Source: Mycobacterium sp. 852002-10029_SCH5224772 (GTDB lineage: Bacteria > Actinomycetota > Actinomycetes > Mycobacteriales > Mycobacteriaceae). From it: 38,142 bases of DNA. The stretch spans positions 1-38,142 of the forward strand of contig NZ_LZHT01000122.1 in the NCBI RefSeq assembly GCF_001667315.1, read 5' to 3'. The notes beneath the pieces are model-generated. The model ran no database searches. It was not told the origin of the DNA and was given only the letters and a program-made list of their open reading frames with translations. Positions 15,473 through 24,570 of the stretch are shown one piece after another. Position numbers and translations under genes: made by a program. Numbering within the stretch: the stretch's first letter is position 1; every line of letters starts with the position of its first letter.

Positions 15473-16212
15473 TAGCCGCGCCTCTGCATCCGCAGCGTGA
15501 TCGAGCCGAAGATGAGCACCATGCCCGCGCACCAAATTAGGCTGGCGGCCAAGTTGGCCACCAGTAGCTTTCCGGTCGCGAGGCCACGCAGGGTTTCGGC
15601 GAACTGGGATACCGGTTGGTTACGGACGCACGGGCGCAGCCAGTCGGGAAATGTCTTTTCGGGGGCGAGCCCGGTGGACAGCATGAACAGCAACAGTTGG
15701 GGAACGAACAGGAGGTGGCTGGCCCCCTGGACACTTTTTGCGCGCGACCCCAGCGCATCGGCGCCGAGCGTCACGGCCAGGCATAGCAGTAGCGCGACAA
15801 ATAGGAAAGCCACCGCATAGCCCAGTCCGCCGGTCATCCGGAAGCCGAAGGCGTAGCCGGCAACCATCGCCACCATGAGGGAGAGCAGCCCCCGCATTAG
15901 GGTTGCCGCCACACGTGCACTCACGGTGGCCGCCGCGGCGACTGGAAGCGTCCGGATCCGCTCGCCGAACCCAAACAGGTGGTCGCGTGCCGCGCGGTCC
16001 GCGGTGAGCAGCCCAACGACGATCATCGACTGGACCACCACTGCGGGCAACAGATACTGCGAATAGCTGATGCGTCCGGTGTCGATCAGACCGTGTAGCG
16101 CCACGCTGAAACCCACCAAATACGCTGCGGGGGAGAGGATTTCGAAGATCATCTCGCCATCGCGCGCCGCGGACTTTAGCGAACGCTCGATGAGGGCGGG
16201 CAGGGCGCTCAT
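15472..16212 (-). CDS. drrB: DrrB-like ABC transporter permease
   Basis: Second membrane subunit of the ABC-2 exporter, 246 residues. It begins MSALPALIERSLKSAARDGEMIFEILSPAAYLVGFSVAL at ATG 16212, which overlaps the drrA stop as ATGA. Six membrane segments are visible: around FEILSPAAYLVGFSVALHGLI, YLLPAVVVQSMIVVGLL, ATLMRGLLSLMVAMVAGYAFG, GYAVAFLFVALLLCLAVTLG, ASHLLFVPQLLLFMLSTGLAP and LVANLAASLIWCAGMVLIFGSI. FGERIRTLPVA is the coupling region next to the ATPase, and DWLRPCVRNQPVSQFAETLRGLATG is a motif shared with DrrC (EWVRPLIRMQPISPPIETMRSLAHG), so the two permeases are paralogues. The longer frame up to 16629 is the antisense or alternate reading of drrA and is not used. Confidence 0.9.
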   Translation of the reverse strand: MSALPALIERSLKSAARDGEMIFEILSPAAYLVGFSVALHGLIDTGRISYSQYLLPAVVVQSMIVVGLLTADRAARDHLFGFGERIRTLPVAAAATVSARVAATLMRGLLSLMVAMVAGYAFGFRMTGGLGYAVAFLFVALLLCLAVTLGADALGSRAKSVQGASHLLFVPQLLLFMLSTGLAPEKTFPDWLRPCVRNQPVSQFAETLRGLATGKLLVANLAASLIWCAGMVLIFGSITLRMQRRG

Positions 16213-17156
16213 GACCGGGCGGCGGTCCGTTCGGTGAGGTGCAGGAAAGCTTCGTCGAGCGAGGGTTTGCGCAGCGAGATATCGGTGAGCTCGAGGCCGA
16301 GCGCGTCGACCCGGCGAAACACCTCGACCAACGTTGTCACCCCGTCCGGGGCGAACACCGACACCGAGCCCGTGTCGGTGTTGATATCGACTCCGTCGAG
16401 TCCGGCCATCGCCGCGGCAACCTGTGGCAGATCGGCAGGATTTGCCGGAGTCACCTGACAATAGCTGGTACCAACGGCGCGCTTGAGCTCCTCCGAGGTG
16501 CCGCTGGCGATCACCTGCCCGTGATCGATGACAACGATCGAGTCGCTCAGCACGTCGGCCTCTTCCAGGTACTGCGTGGTCAGCAACACGGTGATGCCCT
16601 GCGTGGTCAGCGAGCCGACGAGAGCCCATACGTCGCGGCGGCTGCGTGGATCCAACCCTGTGGTCGGCTCGTCGAGGAATAACACTTGTGGTGGTACCAC
16701 TAGGGCGCTGGCCAGGTCGACGCGGCGGAACATGCCTCCGGAGTACGTCGACAGCCGCCGGTCGGCGGCGGCAACGAGGTCGAATTGTTCGAGCAGTTCG
16801 TCGGCACGCGCCTTTGCCTGTCGGCGGTTCAATCCGCGCAGCCTGCCGAACAACACCAGGTTCTCACGGCCCGTCAGCATGGGGTCCATGCCGGTGAACT
16901 GTCCGGCCATTCCGATGCTGGCCCGTACCTCGGCGGCCTGGCTTGCGATGTCATGCCCAGCAACGCTGGCGCGGCCTGAGCTGGGGCGGATCAGCGTCGA
17001 CAAGATGTTGATCGTGGTCGTTTTGCCGGCGCCATTATGGCCGAGTAGCCCACACACCGTCCCGGCCGGAACCGAAAAGTCCACGCCATTCAGCGCAACC
17101 GTGTTTCGCCCGAATGTCTTTGTGAGGCCTTCAACCTCGATCGCCAATGGGCTCAC
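16209..17156 (-). CDS. drrA: DrrA-like ABC transporter ATP-binding protein
   Basis: ATPase subunit that powers the DrrB/DrrC exporter. The 315-residue protein starts at GTG 17156. Walker A is GHNGAGKTT (39-47). The Q-loop is at MAGQFTGMDPMLTGREN (83-99). The ABC signature YSGGMFRRVDLA (138-149) is slightly different from the usual LSGGQ, as is normal in the DrrA group. Walker B is VLFLDEPTTGLDPRSR (158-173), and the switch His-equivalent lies in VLLTTQYLEEADVLSD; here Gln stands where many ABC proteins have His, again typical for DrrA (LLTTQYL). The C-terminal ~90 residues form the accessory domain (ITDISLRKPSLDEAFLHLT). It heads the drrA-B-C unit, with the three genes overlapping by one to four bases. 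Confidence 0.95.
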   Translation of the reverse strand: MSPLAIEVEGLTKTFGRNTVALNGVDFSVPAGTVCGLLGHNGAGKTTTINILSTLIRPSSGRASVAGHDIASQAAEVRASIGMAGQFTGMDPMLTGRENLVLFGRLRGLNRRQAKARADELLEQFDLVAAADRRLSTYSGGMFRRVDLASALVVPPQVLFLDEPTTGLDPRSRRDVWALVGSLTTQGITVLLTTQYLEEADVLSDSIVVIDHGQVIASGTSEELKRAVGTSYCQVTPANPADLPQVAAAMAGLDGVDINTDTGSVSVFAPDGVTTLVEVFRRVDALGLELTDISLRKPSLDEAFLHLTERTAARS

Positions 17157-17395
17157 GGTAGGAGTATTTCATGGTGCGCGCCGGCGTGTTGGCGGTATAG
17201 GTGGAAAGCGGTGTGCGGGATGGCGCGGGCCGTTCCTCGGGCATCACCCAAAACCGTTTGCAGCGGGGGAGTTCCGCATGTGCGGGGCAAAATCATTGGC
17301 GTCCAATCTTTCTCACCACATTCTTCGCGGAGGGCGTTTCGCGGAGGGCGTTGAGCGTCCCCCGTCAACCGTGCAATGAGAAACGCGAAATCCAC
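17153..17395 (-). CDS. Possible small ORF filling the mmpL4b-drrA gap (doubtful)
   Basis: An 80-codon frame starts with GTG directly after the mmpL4b stop (17396-17398) and ends in a GTGA overlap with drrA, the same spacing style as the real genes here. The translation (MDFAFLIARLTGDAQRPPRN and onward) matches no family I know and its third codon positions are not strongly G+C biased, unlike the neighbours. It includes a 14-base tandem repeat. It may be a coincidence of an otherwise empty gap of about 240 bases, which would then be expected to hold a promoter for drrABC. Confidence 0.2.
   Translation of the reverse strand: MDFAFLIARLTGDAQRPPRNALREECGEKDWTPMILPRTCGTPPLQTVLGDARGTARAIPHTAFHLYRQHAGAHHEILLP
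17324..17352. repeat. Short tandem repeat, two copies with a 14-base period
   Basis: TTCGCGGAGGGCGTT occurs at 17324-17338 and again at 17338-17352, sharing one base. It lies in the gap between mmpL4b and drrA. A slippage duplication is the simplest explanation; a paired regulator site is possible but unsupported. Confidence 0.6.
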
Positions 17396-20311
17396 CTAGA
17401 CGGTTGACCGGGGGATCGGGATCTCCGCCGTCGGGGCGTCCGCGTCGTCGTCGTCGTGCAGGAGGGTGCGCACCGACGGGCGTGTGCCCACGGAGCGAAG
17501 CAGTAGGCTTGCTGGCCGCGGCCGAACCAACAGCGGCCACCAGAACCACCGCCCGAGCAGCGCCGCGATGGTGGGCGTCATGAACGAACGCACGATCAGG
17601 GTGTCGAACATCAATCCGAGGCCGATGGTGGTACCGACCTGACCGATGATGCGCAGATCGCTGACCACCATCGATGCCATGGTGAATGCGAACACCAGGC
17701 CTGCGTTCGTCACGACCTTGCCGGTGCCGCCCATCGCGCGAATGATGCCCGTATTGATGCCGGCGGCTATTTCCTCCTTCATGCGGGACACCAGCAGCAG
17801 GTTGTAGTCCGACCCGACAGCCAACAAGACGATGACCGACATGGGCAGCACCATCCAGTACAGCTCGATGCCGAAGATGTACTGCCAGATCAACACTGAC
17901 AACCCGAACGAGGCGCCCAAGGAAAGCGTCACCGTGCCCACGATGACAAGGGCAGCCACAAAACTTCTGGTGATGATCAGCATGATGATGAAGATCAGGC
18001 ACAACGCGCCGACGCCGGCGATCAAGAGGTCGTAGGTCGAACCGTCCCGGAAGTCCTTGAAGGTGGACGCGGTACCCGCGATGTTGATCTTCGCGGTTTC
18101 CAGGGGCGTGTTCTTGAGCGCTTCTTCCGCCGCCAGCCTGATCTTGTCGATGCGGGACACGCTTTCAGACGTCGCCGGGTCTCCGCGGTGCGAAATGATG
18201 AACCGAGCGGCCTTCCCGTCCGGTGACAAGAATTGGCTCATCGCTTTCTTGAAGTCCGCATTGTCGAAGATGTCCGGCGGCAGATAGAACGAGTCATCGT
18301 TCTTGGAGGCGTCGAACGCCTCGCCCATGGCAACGGCGTCTTTGTTGTTGCTGTCCATCTGGCCGATGATCCCGGACATGGTGCTGTGGTTCGTCAGCAT
18401 CATGTTCCGCATATCCTCCGACATCGCAATCATCGGCGGGTATTGCTCGAGCAGCTGCGGCATCAGCTTGTCCATATTGTCGAGATCTTTGAGGAGATCC
18501 AGCAGTTTGTCGCTGAGCGTATCGATGCCGTCGAGCGTGTCGAATATGCTTCTGAGCGCAAAGCATACGGGGATGTCGTAGCAGTGTTTTTCCCAATAGA
18601 AATAGCTGCGCAGCGGCCGGTAGAAATCTTCAAAGTCGGACACATGGTCGCGTATGTCAGCAACGACTTCGGCCATTTCTTTGGTCTTGACGATGGTGTC
18701 ATGCGTGATGTCGGTCATGCGCTTCTGCAATGAGTAGATGCGCTTCATGATCTCGATTTGCTTGGCCATCATGTCCGCCTGGACGAGCATGTCATCCATG
18801 CGCAACTGCATGTACTTGATGTCTTGACTCATCATCGCCTGCTGCATGCTGAGCAGGAACGGGATCGACGTGTGCTGGATCGGCGTTCCCTCCGGCCGCG
18901 TGATGCCCTGCACCCGCGAAATCCCGTGAACGCCGAAGATTGCCTTGGCAAGCCTGTGCAGCACCAGGAAATCCGCCGGATTCCGCATATCGTGATCGGC
19001 CTCGATCATCACGATTTCGGGCATCATTCGCGATTGATTGAAATGACGATCGGCGGCCGCGTACCCGACGTTGGCGGGAACGCTGTTGGGCATATAGAGC
19101 CGGTTGTTGTAGCTCGTCTTATAGCCGGGCAAAGTGGCCAGGCCGACTATGGCAATCGCTATCGTCGCGCACAGAATGGGCGCGGGCCAGCGGACGATCG
19201 CCGTACCGATCCGGCGCCAGCGGCCGAACCCGATCGTGCGCGTCGGGTCGAATAATCCGAAGCCACCGCCCACGGTCAGAACCGCCGGAACCAGGGTCAG
19301 GGCGATCACGACCGAAATCAGCATGCCCAAGGAGCAAGGCAGACCCATGGTTTGGAAGATGGGCATGCGGGTGAAGCTCAGGCACAACATGGCACCGGCG
19401 ATCGTCAGCCCGGAACCCAAGACCACGGGAGCGACGCTGCGGTAGGTGGTGAAGAAGGCGGTTTCCCGGTCCTCGCCGGCCTGACGCGCCTCTTGATATC
19501 GGCCGAAGAAGAAGATCGCGTAGTCGGTTCCGGCGGCCATCGCCAGGGCCACCAGCAAGTTGACGGCGAACGTCGATAGGGCGATGAGGTTGTGATCGGC
19601 GATAAAGGCGATGACACCGCGCGCGGCGAACACTTCGACGCCCACCGTGAGCAACAACAGGATCACGGTGATAACCGAGCGGTACACCAACAGCAGCACG
19701 ATGAAAATGATCAAGGCGCCGATCATGGTCATCTTCAGAATGGATCGGTCACCCGCGAGCTGCATATCGGAAAAAAGCGCTGCGGGGCCGGTGACATAGG
19801 CCTGAATTCCGGGAGGCGGTGGCGTCCGCGCGATAATGTCGCGGATCGCCGCCACTGATTCCTGACCCTGGGTAGTGCCCTGATTACCGGCCAGATTCAA
19901 CTGCACATAGACGGCCTTGCCGTCGGGACTTTGCGCGCCCGCCGCGGTGAGGCGGTCTCCCCACAAATCCTGCACGTGCTCGATGTGCTTGGTGTCGGCT
20001 TTGAGCTCACGCACCAATTTGTCGTAGTAGGCGTGGGCCGAGTCTCCCAGTTGCTGCTGTCCTTCGAGCACCAGCATCGCGAAACTGTCCGAATCGGACT
20101 CTTTGAAGTCCCTGCCCATGCGCTGCATGGCCTGGACCGCCGGCGCGTCCTGAGGGGCCAGCGGCACCGAATGCTGCTGGCCCACGATCTCCAGTCGGGG
20201 GACACCGAAGGTCACCAGCAGGGTCAGCGCCACCCACCCGATGATGATGAGCGCCGCAAAGCGACGGATGATCCGGGCAACGCGTGGAGGCCGAACTGGT
20301 TGGGTCGTCAT
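17396..20311 (-). CDS. mmpL4b: MmpL family transporter, MmpL4b-type
   Basis: RND-superfamily inner-membrane exporter, 971 residues, with the MmpL layout. The first membrane segment (RFAALIIIGWVALTLLVTFGVP, 17-38) is followed by a periplasmic domain, a first membrane bundle with the proton-relay pair Asp263-Tyr264 in GTDYAIFFFGRYQEARQAGE, a second periplasmic domain and a second bundle with the matching GSDYNLLLVSRMKEE near residue 833. Between them (about 480-680) lies a long Met/Asp-rich helical stretch that should form the periplasmic coiled coil found in MmpL3/4/5-type proteins, with cysteines in KHCYDIPVC. In M. smegmatis MmpL4a and MmpL4b are both needed for GPL production. The gene follows its paralogue with an 89-bp gap. 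Start ATG 20311. Confidence 0.93.
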   Translation of the reverse strand: MTTQPVRPPRVARIIRRFAALIIIGWVALTLLVTFGVPRLEIVGQQHSVPLAPQDAPAVQAMQRMGRDFKESDSDSFAMLVLEGQQQLGDSAHAYYDKLVRELKADTKHIEHVQDLWGDRLTAAGAQSPDGKAVYVQLNLAGNQGTTQGQESVAAIRDIIARTPPPPGIQAYVTGPAALFSDMQLAGDRSILKMTMIGALIIFIVLLLVYRSVITVILLLLTVGVEVFAARGVIAFIADHNLIALSTFAVNLLVALAMAAGTDYAIFFFGRYQEARQAGEDRETAFFTTYRSVAPVVLGSGLTIAGAMLCLSFTRMPIFQTMGLPCSLGMLISVVIALTLVPAVLTVGGGFGLFDPTRTIGFGRWRRIGTAIVRWPAPILCATIAIAIVGLATLPGYKTSYNNRLYMPNSVPANVGYAAADRHFNQSRMMPEIVMIEADHDMRNPADFLVLHRLAKAIFGVHGISRVQGITRPEGTPIQHTSIPFLLSMQQAMMSQDIKYMQLRMDDMLVQADMMAKQIEIMKRIYSLQKRMTDITHDTIVKTKEMAEVVADIRDHVSDFEDFYRPLRSYFYWEKHCYDIPVCFALRSIFDTLDGIDTLSDKLLDLLKDLDNMDKLMPQLLEQYPPMIAMSEDMRNMMLTNHSTMSGIIGQMDSNNKDAVAMGEAFDASKNDDSFYLPPDIFDNADFKKAMSQFLSPDGKAARFIISHRGDPATSESVSRIDKIRLAAEEALKNTPLETAKINIAGTASTFKDFRDGSTYDLLIAGVGALCLIFIIMLIITRSFVAALVIVGTVTLSLGASFGLSVLIWQYIFGIELYWMVLPMSVIVLLAVGSDYNLLLVSRMKEEIAAGINTGIIRAMGGTGKVVTNAGLVFAFTMASMVVSDLRIIGQVGTTIGLGLMFDTLIVRSFMTPTIAALLGRWFWWPLLVRPRPASLLLRSVGTRPSVRTLLHDDDDADAPTAEIPIPRSTV

Positions 20312-20400
20312 GCGGCCCCCAGCAGGCAGGCGGCGCTATTGCCCTGTCTCACAACGTTACCCACGGTTGCTGTTCCCATCCTGAAGTGGAAAGCCGCCAC

Positions 20401-23292
20401 TTACTGCGACTGCTTCAGAAGCAACGAACGCACCACCGGACGAGGCCCCGTGGACCGCAGCATTGTGCTGGCGGGGCGGGGACGCACCAGCTGTGGCCAC
20501 CAGAACCACCGTCCCAGCAGCGCGGCGACGGCCGGCGTCATGAACGCCCGCACGATCAACGTGTCGAACATCAGACCCAAGCCGATCGTCGTGCCCACCT
20601 GGCCGATGCTGCGCAGATCGCTGACCACCATCGAGGCCATGGTGAACGCGAACACCAGGCCGGCATTCGTCACGACCTTCCCGGTGCCGCCCATGGCGCG
20701 AATGATGCCCGTGTGGATGCCGGCGCCCAATTCCTCCTTCATGCGAGAGACCAGCAGCAGGTTGTAGTCGGAGCCCACCGCCAACAGCACGATCACCGAG
20801 GTGGACAGCACCGTCCAGTGCAATTGCATGCCGAGGAGGTACTGCCAGACCAATACGGACAGCCCGAAGGACGCGCCGAGTGACAGCAAAACCGTGCCGA
20901 CGATCACCATGGCGGCAATGAAACTTCGCGTCATGATCAGCATGATGATGAAAATGAGGCAGAGCGCGGAGACGCCGGCAATCAAGAGGTCGAATTTGGA
21001 TCCGTCCACCAGATCTTTGGTGATCGCCGCCGTGCCGGTCAGGTAGATCTTCGCGTTTTCGAGGGGAGTCCCCTTCAGCGACTCTTCGGCCGCCGTCTTG
21101 ATCTGCTCCACCCGCGAGAGGCCCTCGGGTGTCGCCGGGTCGCCCCGTTGCGAGATGAGCAGACGGAAGTCCTTGCCATCCGGCGACATGAACACCTTCT
21201 CGACCCGCTTGAAGGCGTCGGAGCCGTTGATGATCCCCGGCGGAAGGTAGAAGGAATCGTCGTTTCTGGAGGCATCGAAAGCCTGCCCCATGATGCTCGG
21301 ATCCTTGGCGCTCGAATCCATCTGGCCCATGACGCCGGACATGGTGCTGTGCATGGTCAGCATCATGGTGCGCATGCCCCCCATGGTTTCGATCATGGGC
21401 GGGATCTGCATGACCAGCTGGGGCAGGATCGTGTCGAGCTGATCGAGATTCTTGACCATTTCCTGCAGCTTGTCGCTGACCAAGTCAACGCCGTCGAGGG
21501 TGTCGAAGATGGATCGCAGGGAGAAGCAGATCGGAATGTCGTAGCAGTGCTTTTCCCAGTAGAAGTAACTGCGCAGGGGCCGGAAGAAATCCTCGAAATC
21601 CGAGATGTGGTCGCGCAAATCCGACGTGATGTCCTGCATTTCATGTGTCGTCTGGACCATGTGGTGCGTGGTGGAGACGAGCTCTTTCATCAGGTCCAAC
21701 ATGTGCTGCATGATGCCGATCATTTTTCCCAGCTCGTTGGCCTGGACGAGCATGTCGTTCATGCGGTCTTTTTGGAAAGCCATGTTCTGCATCTGGCTCG
21801 CCTGACTCATGCTGATGATCCACGGGATCGTGGTGTGCTGCAGGGGAACACCTTCGGGGCGGGTAACGGTCTGTACCGTGGCAATTCCCGGAACCCCTAG
21901 CACGGCCTTGGCGAGTTTGTTGATCACCAACATGTCGGTCGGATTGCGCAAATCATGATCGGTCTCGACCAACAGAATTTCGGGCATCTGCATTCGCTGG
22001 CCAGGAAAGTGCCGCGCCGCCGCCGCATACCCCACATTGGCCGGAATGCTTTGCGGAATGAATTTCTGGTCGTCATAGCTGGGGTGGTAATTCGGCAAGG
22101 CCAACAACCCGATCAGCGCCACGGCCAACGAGGCAACGAGAATGGGCGCCGGCCACCGGACGATGGCCGTACCGATCCGTCGCCACCTGCGGGCCGAGAC
22201 CGCCCGCCGCGGCTCGAACAGGCCGAACCGCGCGCCGGCGGCCAGCAGCGCCGGTCCCAGCGTCAACGCCACCATCACCGCAACCGATATACCGACGGCA
22301 CAGGGGATACCGAGCGGCTGGAAATAGGGAAGCCGGGTGAAACTGAGGCAGAGCACTGCGCCGGCGATGGTCAATCCGGAGGCCAAGACAACCTTCGCGA
22401 CCCCGCTGTATGTGGTGTAGAAAGCTTGTTCCCGGCTTTCACCGGCCTGCCGCGCCTCTTGATAACGGCCGACAAAGAAAATGCCGTAGTCGGTACCCGT
22501 CGCGATGACCGCCGCGACCAATAGGTTGACGGCAAAAGTGGTAAGCCCGACCAGCCCGAGATGACCGATCAACGCGACCATTCCGCGCGCGATCTGCAAT
22601 TCCAGGCCGACGATGAGCAACAAGAGAACGACCGTGACAATCGATCGATAAACGAACAGCAACGTCAGGAAGATCACGCACAGGCTGACCAGAGTAACCA
22701 GCATGACGGTTTTTGCACCGGCGATGTTCATATCCGCGACGATGGGCGCGGGACCGGTGACATAGACCTTGAGCCCGGGTGGTGGAGAAGCCTCCTGCAC
22801 GATCTTCCGGATCGCCAGCACGGATTCGTCGCCCGCGGCCGCGCCCGCATTGCCGTTCAGATTCACCTGAACATACGCGGCCTTACCGTCTTGGCTTTGT
22901 GCGGCGCCGCGGGTCAGCGGATCGCCCCAGAAATCCTGGACGTGCTGCACATGCGCGTGGTCGGCCTCCAAAAGGCGAACCAAGCGGTCGTAATACTTGT
23001 GCGCGTCATCGCCGAGTTGCTGCTGGCCCTCCAGCAGGACCATCGCCAACGCGCCGGTATTGGTTTCCTTGAAATCCTCGCCCAGGCGCTCCATTGCCTT
23101 GAACGACGGCGCCCCCAGAGGGCTCAGCGATACCGCATGCTCGGCCGTGACCTTTTCCAACGACGGGACGGCGACGGTGATGAGCACGGCGATACCGAGC
23201 CAACCCAAAATAATGGGCACCGACAAGCGGTGGATGGTCCGCGCTACCCGTGATCGCGCGGCCGGCTGGGTCTCCAATGGCTGGTTACTCAT
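20401..23292 (-). CDS. mmpL4a: MmpL family transporter, MmpL4a-type
   Basis: Paralogue of the downstream MmpL, 963 residues, from ATG 23292, which overlaps the mmpS stop as ATGA. The relay pair is Asp268-Tyr269 in GTDYGIFFVGRYQEARQAGE and the second copy GSDYNLLLVSRMKEELGAG is near residue 840. The periplasmic coiled-coil region (about 490-680: QMQNMAFQKDRMNDMLVQAN to MLTMHSTMSGVMGQMD) and the Cys pair in KHCYDIPIC are conserved between the two. The last third is nearly the same in both proteins (IIRAMGGTGKVVTNAGLVFA), so they arose by tandem duplication and may exchange sequence. It should act with MmpS to move GPL or its lipopeptide precursor across the inner membrane. Known MAC names for this set are tmtpA/B/C; which name goes with which gene I cannot say. 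Confidence 0.93.
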   Translation of the reverse strand: MSNQPLETQPAARSRVARTIHRLSVPIILGWLGIAVLITVAVPSLEKVTAEHAVSLSPLGAPSFKAMERLGEDFKETNTGALAMVLLEGQQQLGDDAHKYYDRLVRLLEADHAHVQHVQDFWGDPLTRGAAQSQDGKAAYVQVNLNGNAGAAAGDESVLAIRKIVQEASPPPGLKVYVTGPAPIVADMNIAGAKTVMLVTLVSLCVIFLTLLFVYRSIVTVVLLLLIVGLELQIARGMVALIGHLGLVGLTTFAVNLLVAAVIATGTDYGIFFVGRYQEARQAGESREQAFYTTYSGVAKVVLASGLTIAGAVLCLSFTRLPYFQPLGIPCAVGISVAVMVALTLGPALLAAGARFGLFEPRRAVSARRWRRIGTAIVRWPAPILVASLAVALIGLLALPNYHPSYDDQKFIPQSIPANVGYAAAARHFPGQRMQMPEILLVETDHDLRNPTDMLVINKLAKAVLGVPGIATVQTVTRPEGVPLQHTTIPWIISMSQASQMQNMAFQKDRMNDMLVQANELGKMIGIMQHMLDLMKELVSTTHHMVQTTHEMQDITSDLRDHISDFEDFFRPLRSYFYWEKHCYDIPICFSLRSIFDTLDGVDLVSDKLQEMVKNLDQLDTILPQLVMQIPPMIETMGGMRTMMLTMHSTMSGVMGQMDSSAKDPSIMGQAFDASRNDDSFYLPPGIINGSDAFKRVEKVFMSPDGKDFRLLISQRGDPATPEGLSRVEQIKTAAEESLKGTPLENAKIYLTGTAAITKDLVDGSKFDLLIAGVSALCLIFIIMLIMTRSFIAAMVIVGTVLLSLGASFGLSVLVWQYLLGMQLHWTVLSTSVIVLLAVGSDYNLLLVSRMKEELGAGIHTGIIRAMGGTGKVVTNAGLVFAFTMASMVVSDLRSIGQVGTTIGLGLMFDTLIVRAFMTPAVAALLGRWFWWPQLVRPRPASTMLRSTGPRPVVRSLLLKQSQ

Positions 23293-23891
23293 GTGGCCGT
23301 CAACACGCAGTAGGTAAACGCGTTCAATTGATGCGAGATCCTCTCGGTTTTGACAACGCCGTCAACCACGATGCGGCAGCCGAGAGTATCGCTATTGCCC
23401 TGTGCCACAACATTTCCCACGATTGACGGCAACGTCGTCGAGATGTCGAACGACCATGGCAGCACAATTCCATTGATGTGGTTCGGCTCGCCATTGGCGT
23501 CAAAGTAGCTGATGTCGGCCGTCGTCCCCGCCGGCCCGAAGACTTCATACTTCACATGCTTGGGGTTGAACGGTTTGGTGTCTTGTTGCCTTGATTCGGC
23601 ATAGGAAGGGCGATGCTCGGAACCGAACACACCGTGCAACCGCGAAACGGTCATACCCCCGGCAATGACCACGGCCACGATGACCAACGGGATCCACAGC
23701 CGCTTCAGAACACCGAAAGCCGCGGCTCCCGTTTGCGGACGACTCGTTTGACGGCCACTGTGCTGCGTGGGTTCGGGTGAAGATCGGCGAGCGAAGCCCA
23801 GGAAACCACGTCTCCGGCCAGACGGTTGGCTAATTTCTCGTCCTTCCGCGATGGTGTTGTCGGGCCGGGCCCGCACGTCGGATTCGACCAC
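23289..23891 (-). CDS. mmpS4: MmpS4-like membrane accessory protein with long N-terminal tail
   Basis: Small membrane-anchored partner of MmpL transporters, needed for GPL synthesis and export in M. smegmatis. From GTG 23891 it has 200 residues, about 60 more than classic MmpS4. The start is supported by a strong purine-rich site (GAAGGGGG) just upstream; the frame is open to 23999 but the extra part is inside the control region. One membrane segment, RLWIPLVIVAVVIAGGM (64-80), is followed by the usual TVSRLHGVFGSE. The extracytoplasmic beta-rich domain has KYEVFGPAGTTADISYFD, LPWSFDISTTLPS and two cysteines (LGCRIVVDG, YCVLTA). The extra tail (MVESDVRARP through GRQTSRPQTG) is Arg/Ser/Pro-rich and should be cytoplasmic. 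It heads the mmpS-mmpL-mmpL operon, divergent from mbtH. Confidence 0.88.
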   Translation of the reverse strand: MVESDVRARPDNTIAEGREISQPSGRRRGFLGFARRSSPEPTQHSGRQTSRPQTGAAAFGVLKRLWIPLVIVAVVIAGGMTVSRLHGVFGSEHRPSYAESRQQDTKPFNPKHVKYEVFGPAGTTADISYFDANGEPNHINGIVLPWSFDISTTLPSIVGNVVAQGNSDTLGCRIVVDGVVKTERISHQLNAFTYCVLTAT

Positions 23892-24402
23892 TGCACCCCC
23901 TTCAGCCGTCCGCACGCCGGGTCTTCGCCACCCGAACATGCAACTACAGACCGGTAGCAATGCGCCAGACTGCGGCGCCTCGAATTCGGTGCAAGGCACC
24001 GACCAGTCGTGTCTCCGTCACCTCATGCGAGCCCCGCCCCGGGGAGCGCGACCAGGTCTTGAAAGTAAACCACGCCCGTCGCTTCCGTATCAGTAGTTTG
24101 GGCAACGCGATACGGGATCGTAATGCCTATCGCGTGCGCAAACGCCGCTTTTGCGGACGTAGGAAGCCTCCCGTTGACTCCATCGTGGCCGCCCGACCAC
24201 CTAAGCACAGCCGGGTGCGTGGTGTCATCGGCCGGGGTCACCCGAGGGCGCCGCGTCGGACGCCTGCCATGGGCCTCTGGGTGATTTTCGCCCCTCCGCG
24301 GGTTCGGCTAGGATGTGTGTCGACAAGCACAATAACTTCATCGGCCTGAAGGACGTGCCTGCCCCAATAGCGATATTTCGCAATCGACGCCATTGATGCA
24401 GG

Positions 24403-24414
24403 TCACTGCAGTGA
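24403..24414. promoter_or_regulatory. 12-bp perfect palindrome, candidate operator
   Basis: TCACTGCAGTGA is fully self-complementary. It sits in the AT-rich part of the divergent region, 160 bases before the mbtH start, and is followed by GAATTAAGG. Its neighbour TGCAGGTCACTGCA (24397-24410) can also form a small stem. Position and symmetry suggest a dimeric regulator site; this is inference. Confidence 0.35.
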
Positions 24415-24503
24415 ATTAAGGGGCATCGGGGCCCCTCCGCACACCAATCACTCGATGGCGCCAAAAGCCTTCTAGGTCACACCAGGAACTTTGTTCAAAC
24501 CAC

Positions 24504-24515
24504 GGGCGAGCGCCC
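24504..24515. promoter_or_regulatory. GC-rich dyad upstream of mbtH
   Basis: GGGCG and CGCCC arms are separated by two bases. It lies 59 bases before the mbtH start, where it could affect transcription start or leader folding. GC-rich dyads are common by chance in this genome, so support is weak. Confidence 0.2.
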
Positions 24516-24566
24516 AGTAGCTCAACTATGGTTTGGACCTGTTCCACTCATGTCCACTATGTATCT

Positions 24567-24570
24567 GGAG
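24567..24570 (+). promoter_or_regulatory. Ribosome binding site that fixes the mbtH start
   Basis: GGAG lies four bases before GTG 24575. The frame is open to 24533, but only from GTG 24575 does the protein match the MbtH family N-terminus (SINPFDDDNG), so this site decides the start. Confidence 0.6.

Noticed and set aside
17313..18002. 229-codon minus-strand frame overlapping the end of mmpL4b
   Set aside because: It overlaps the conserved C-terminal membrane bundle of mmpL4b in another frame and is His/Arg-rich.
20312..20400. Separate gene between the two mmpL genes
   Set aside because: The gap is only 89 bases and has no open frame with a credible start.
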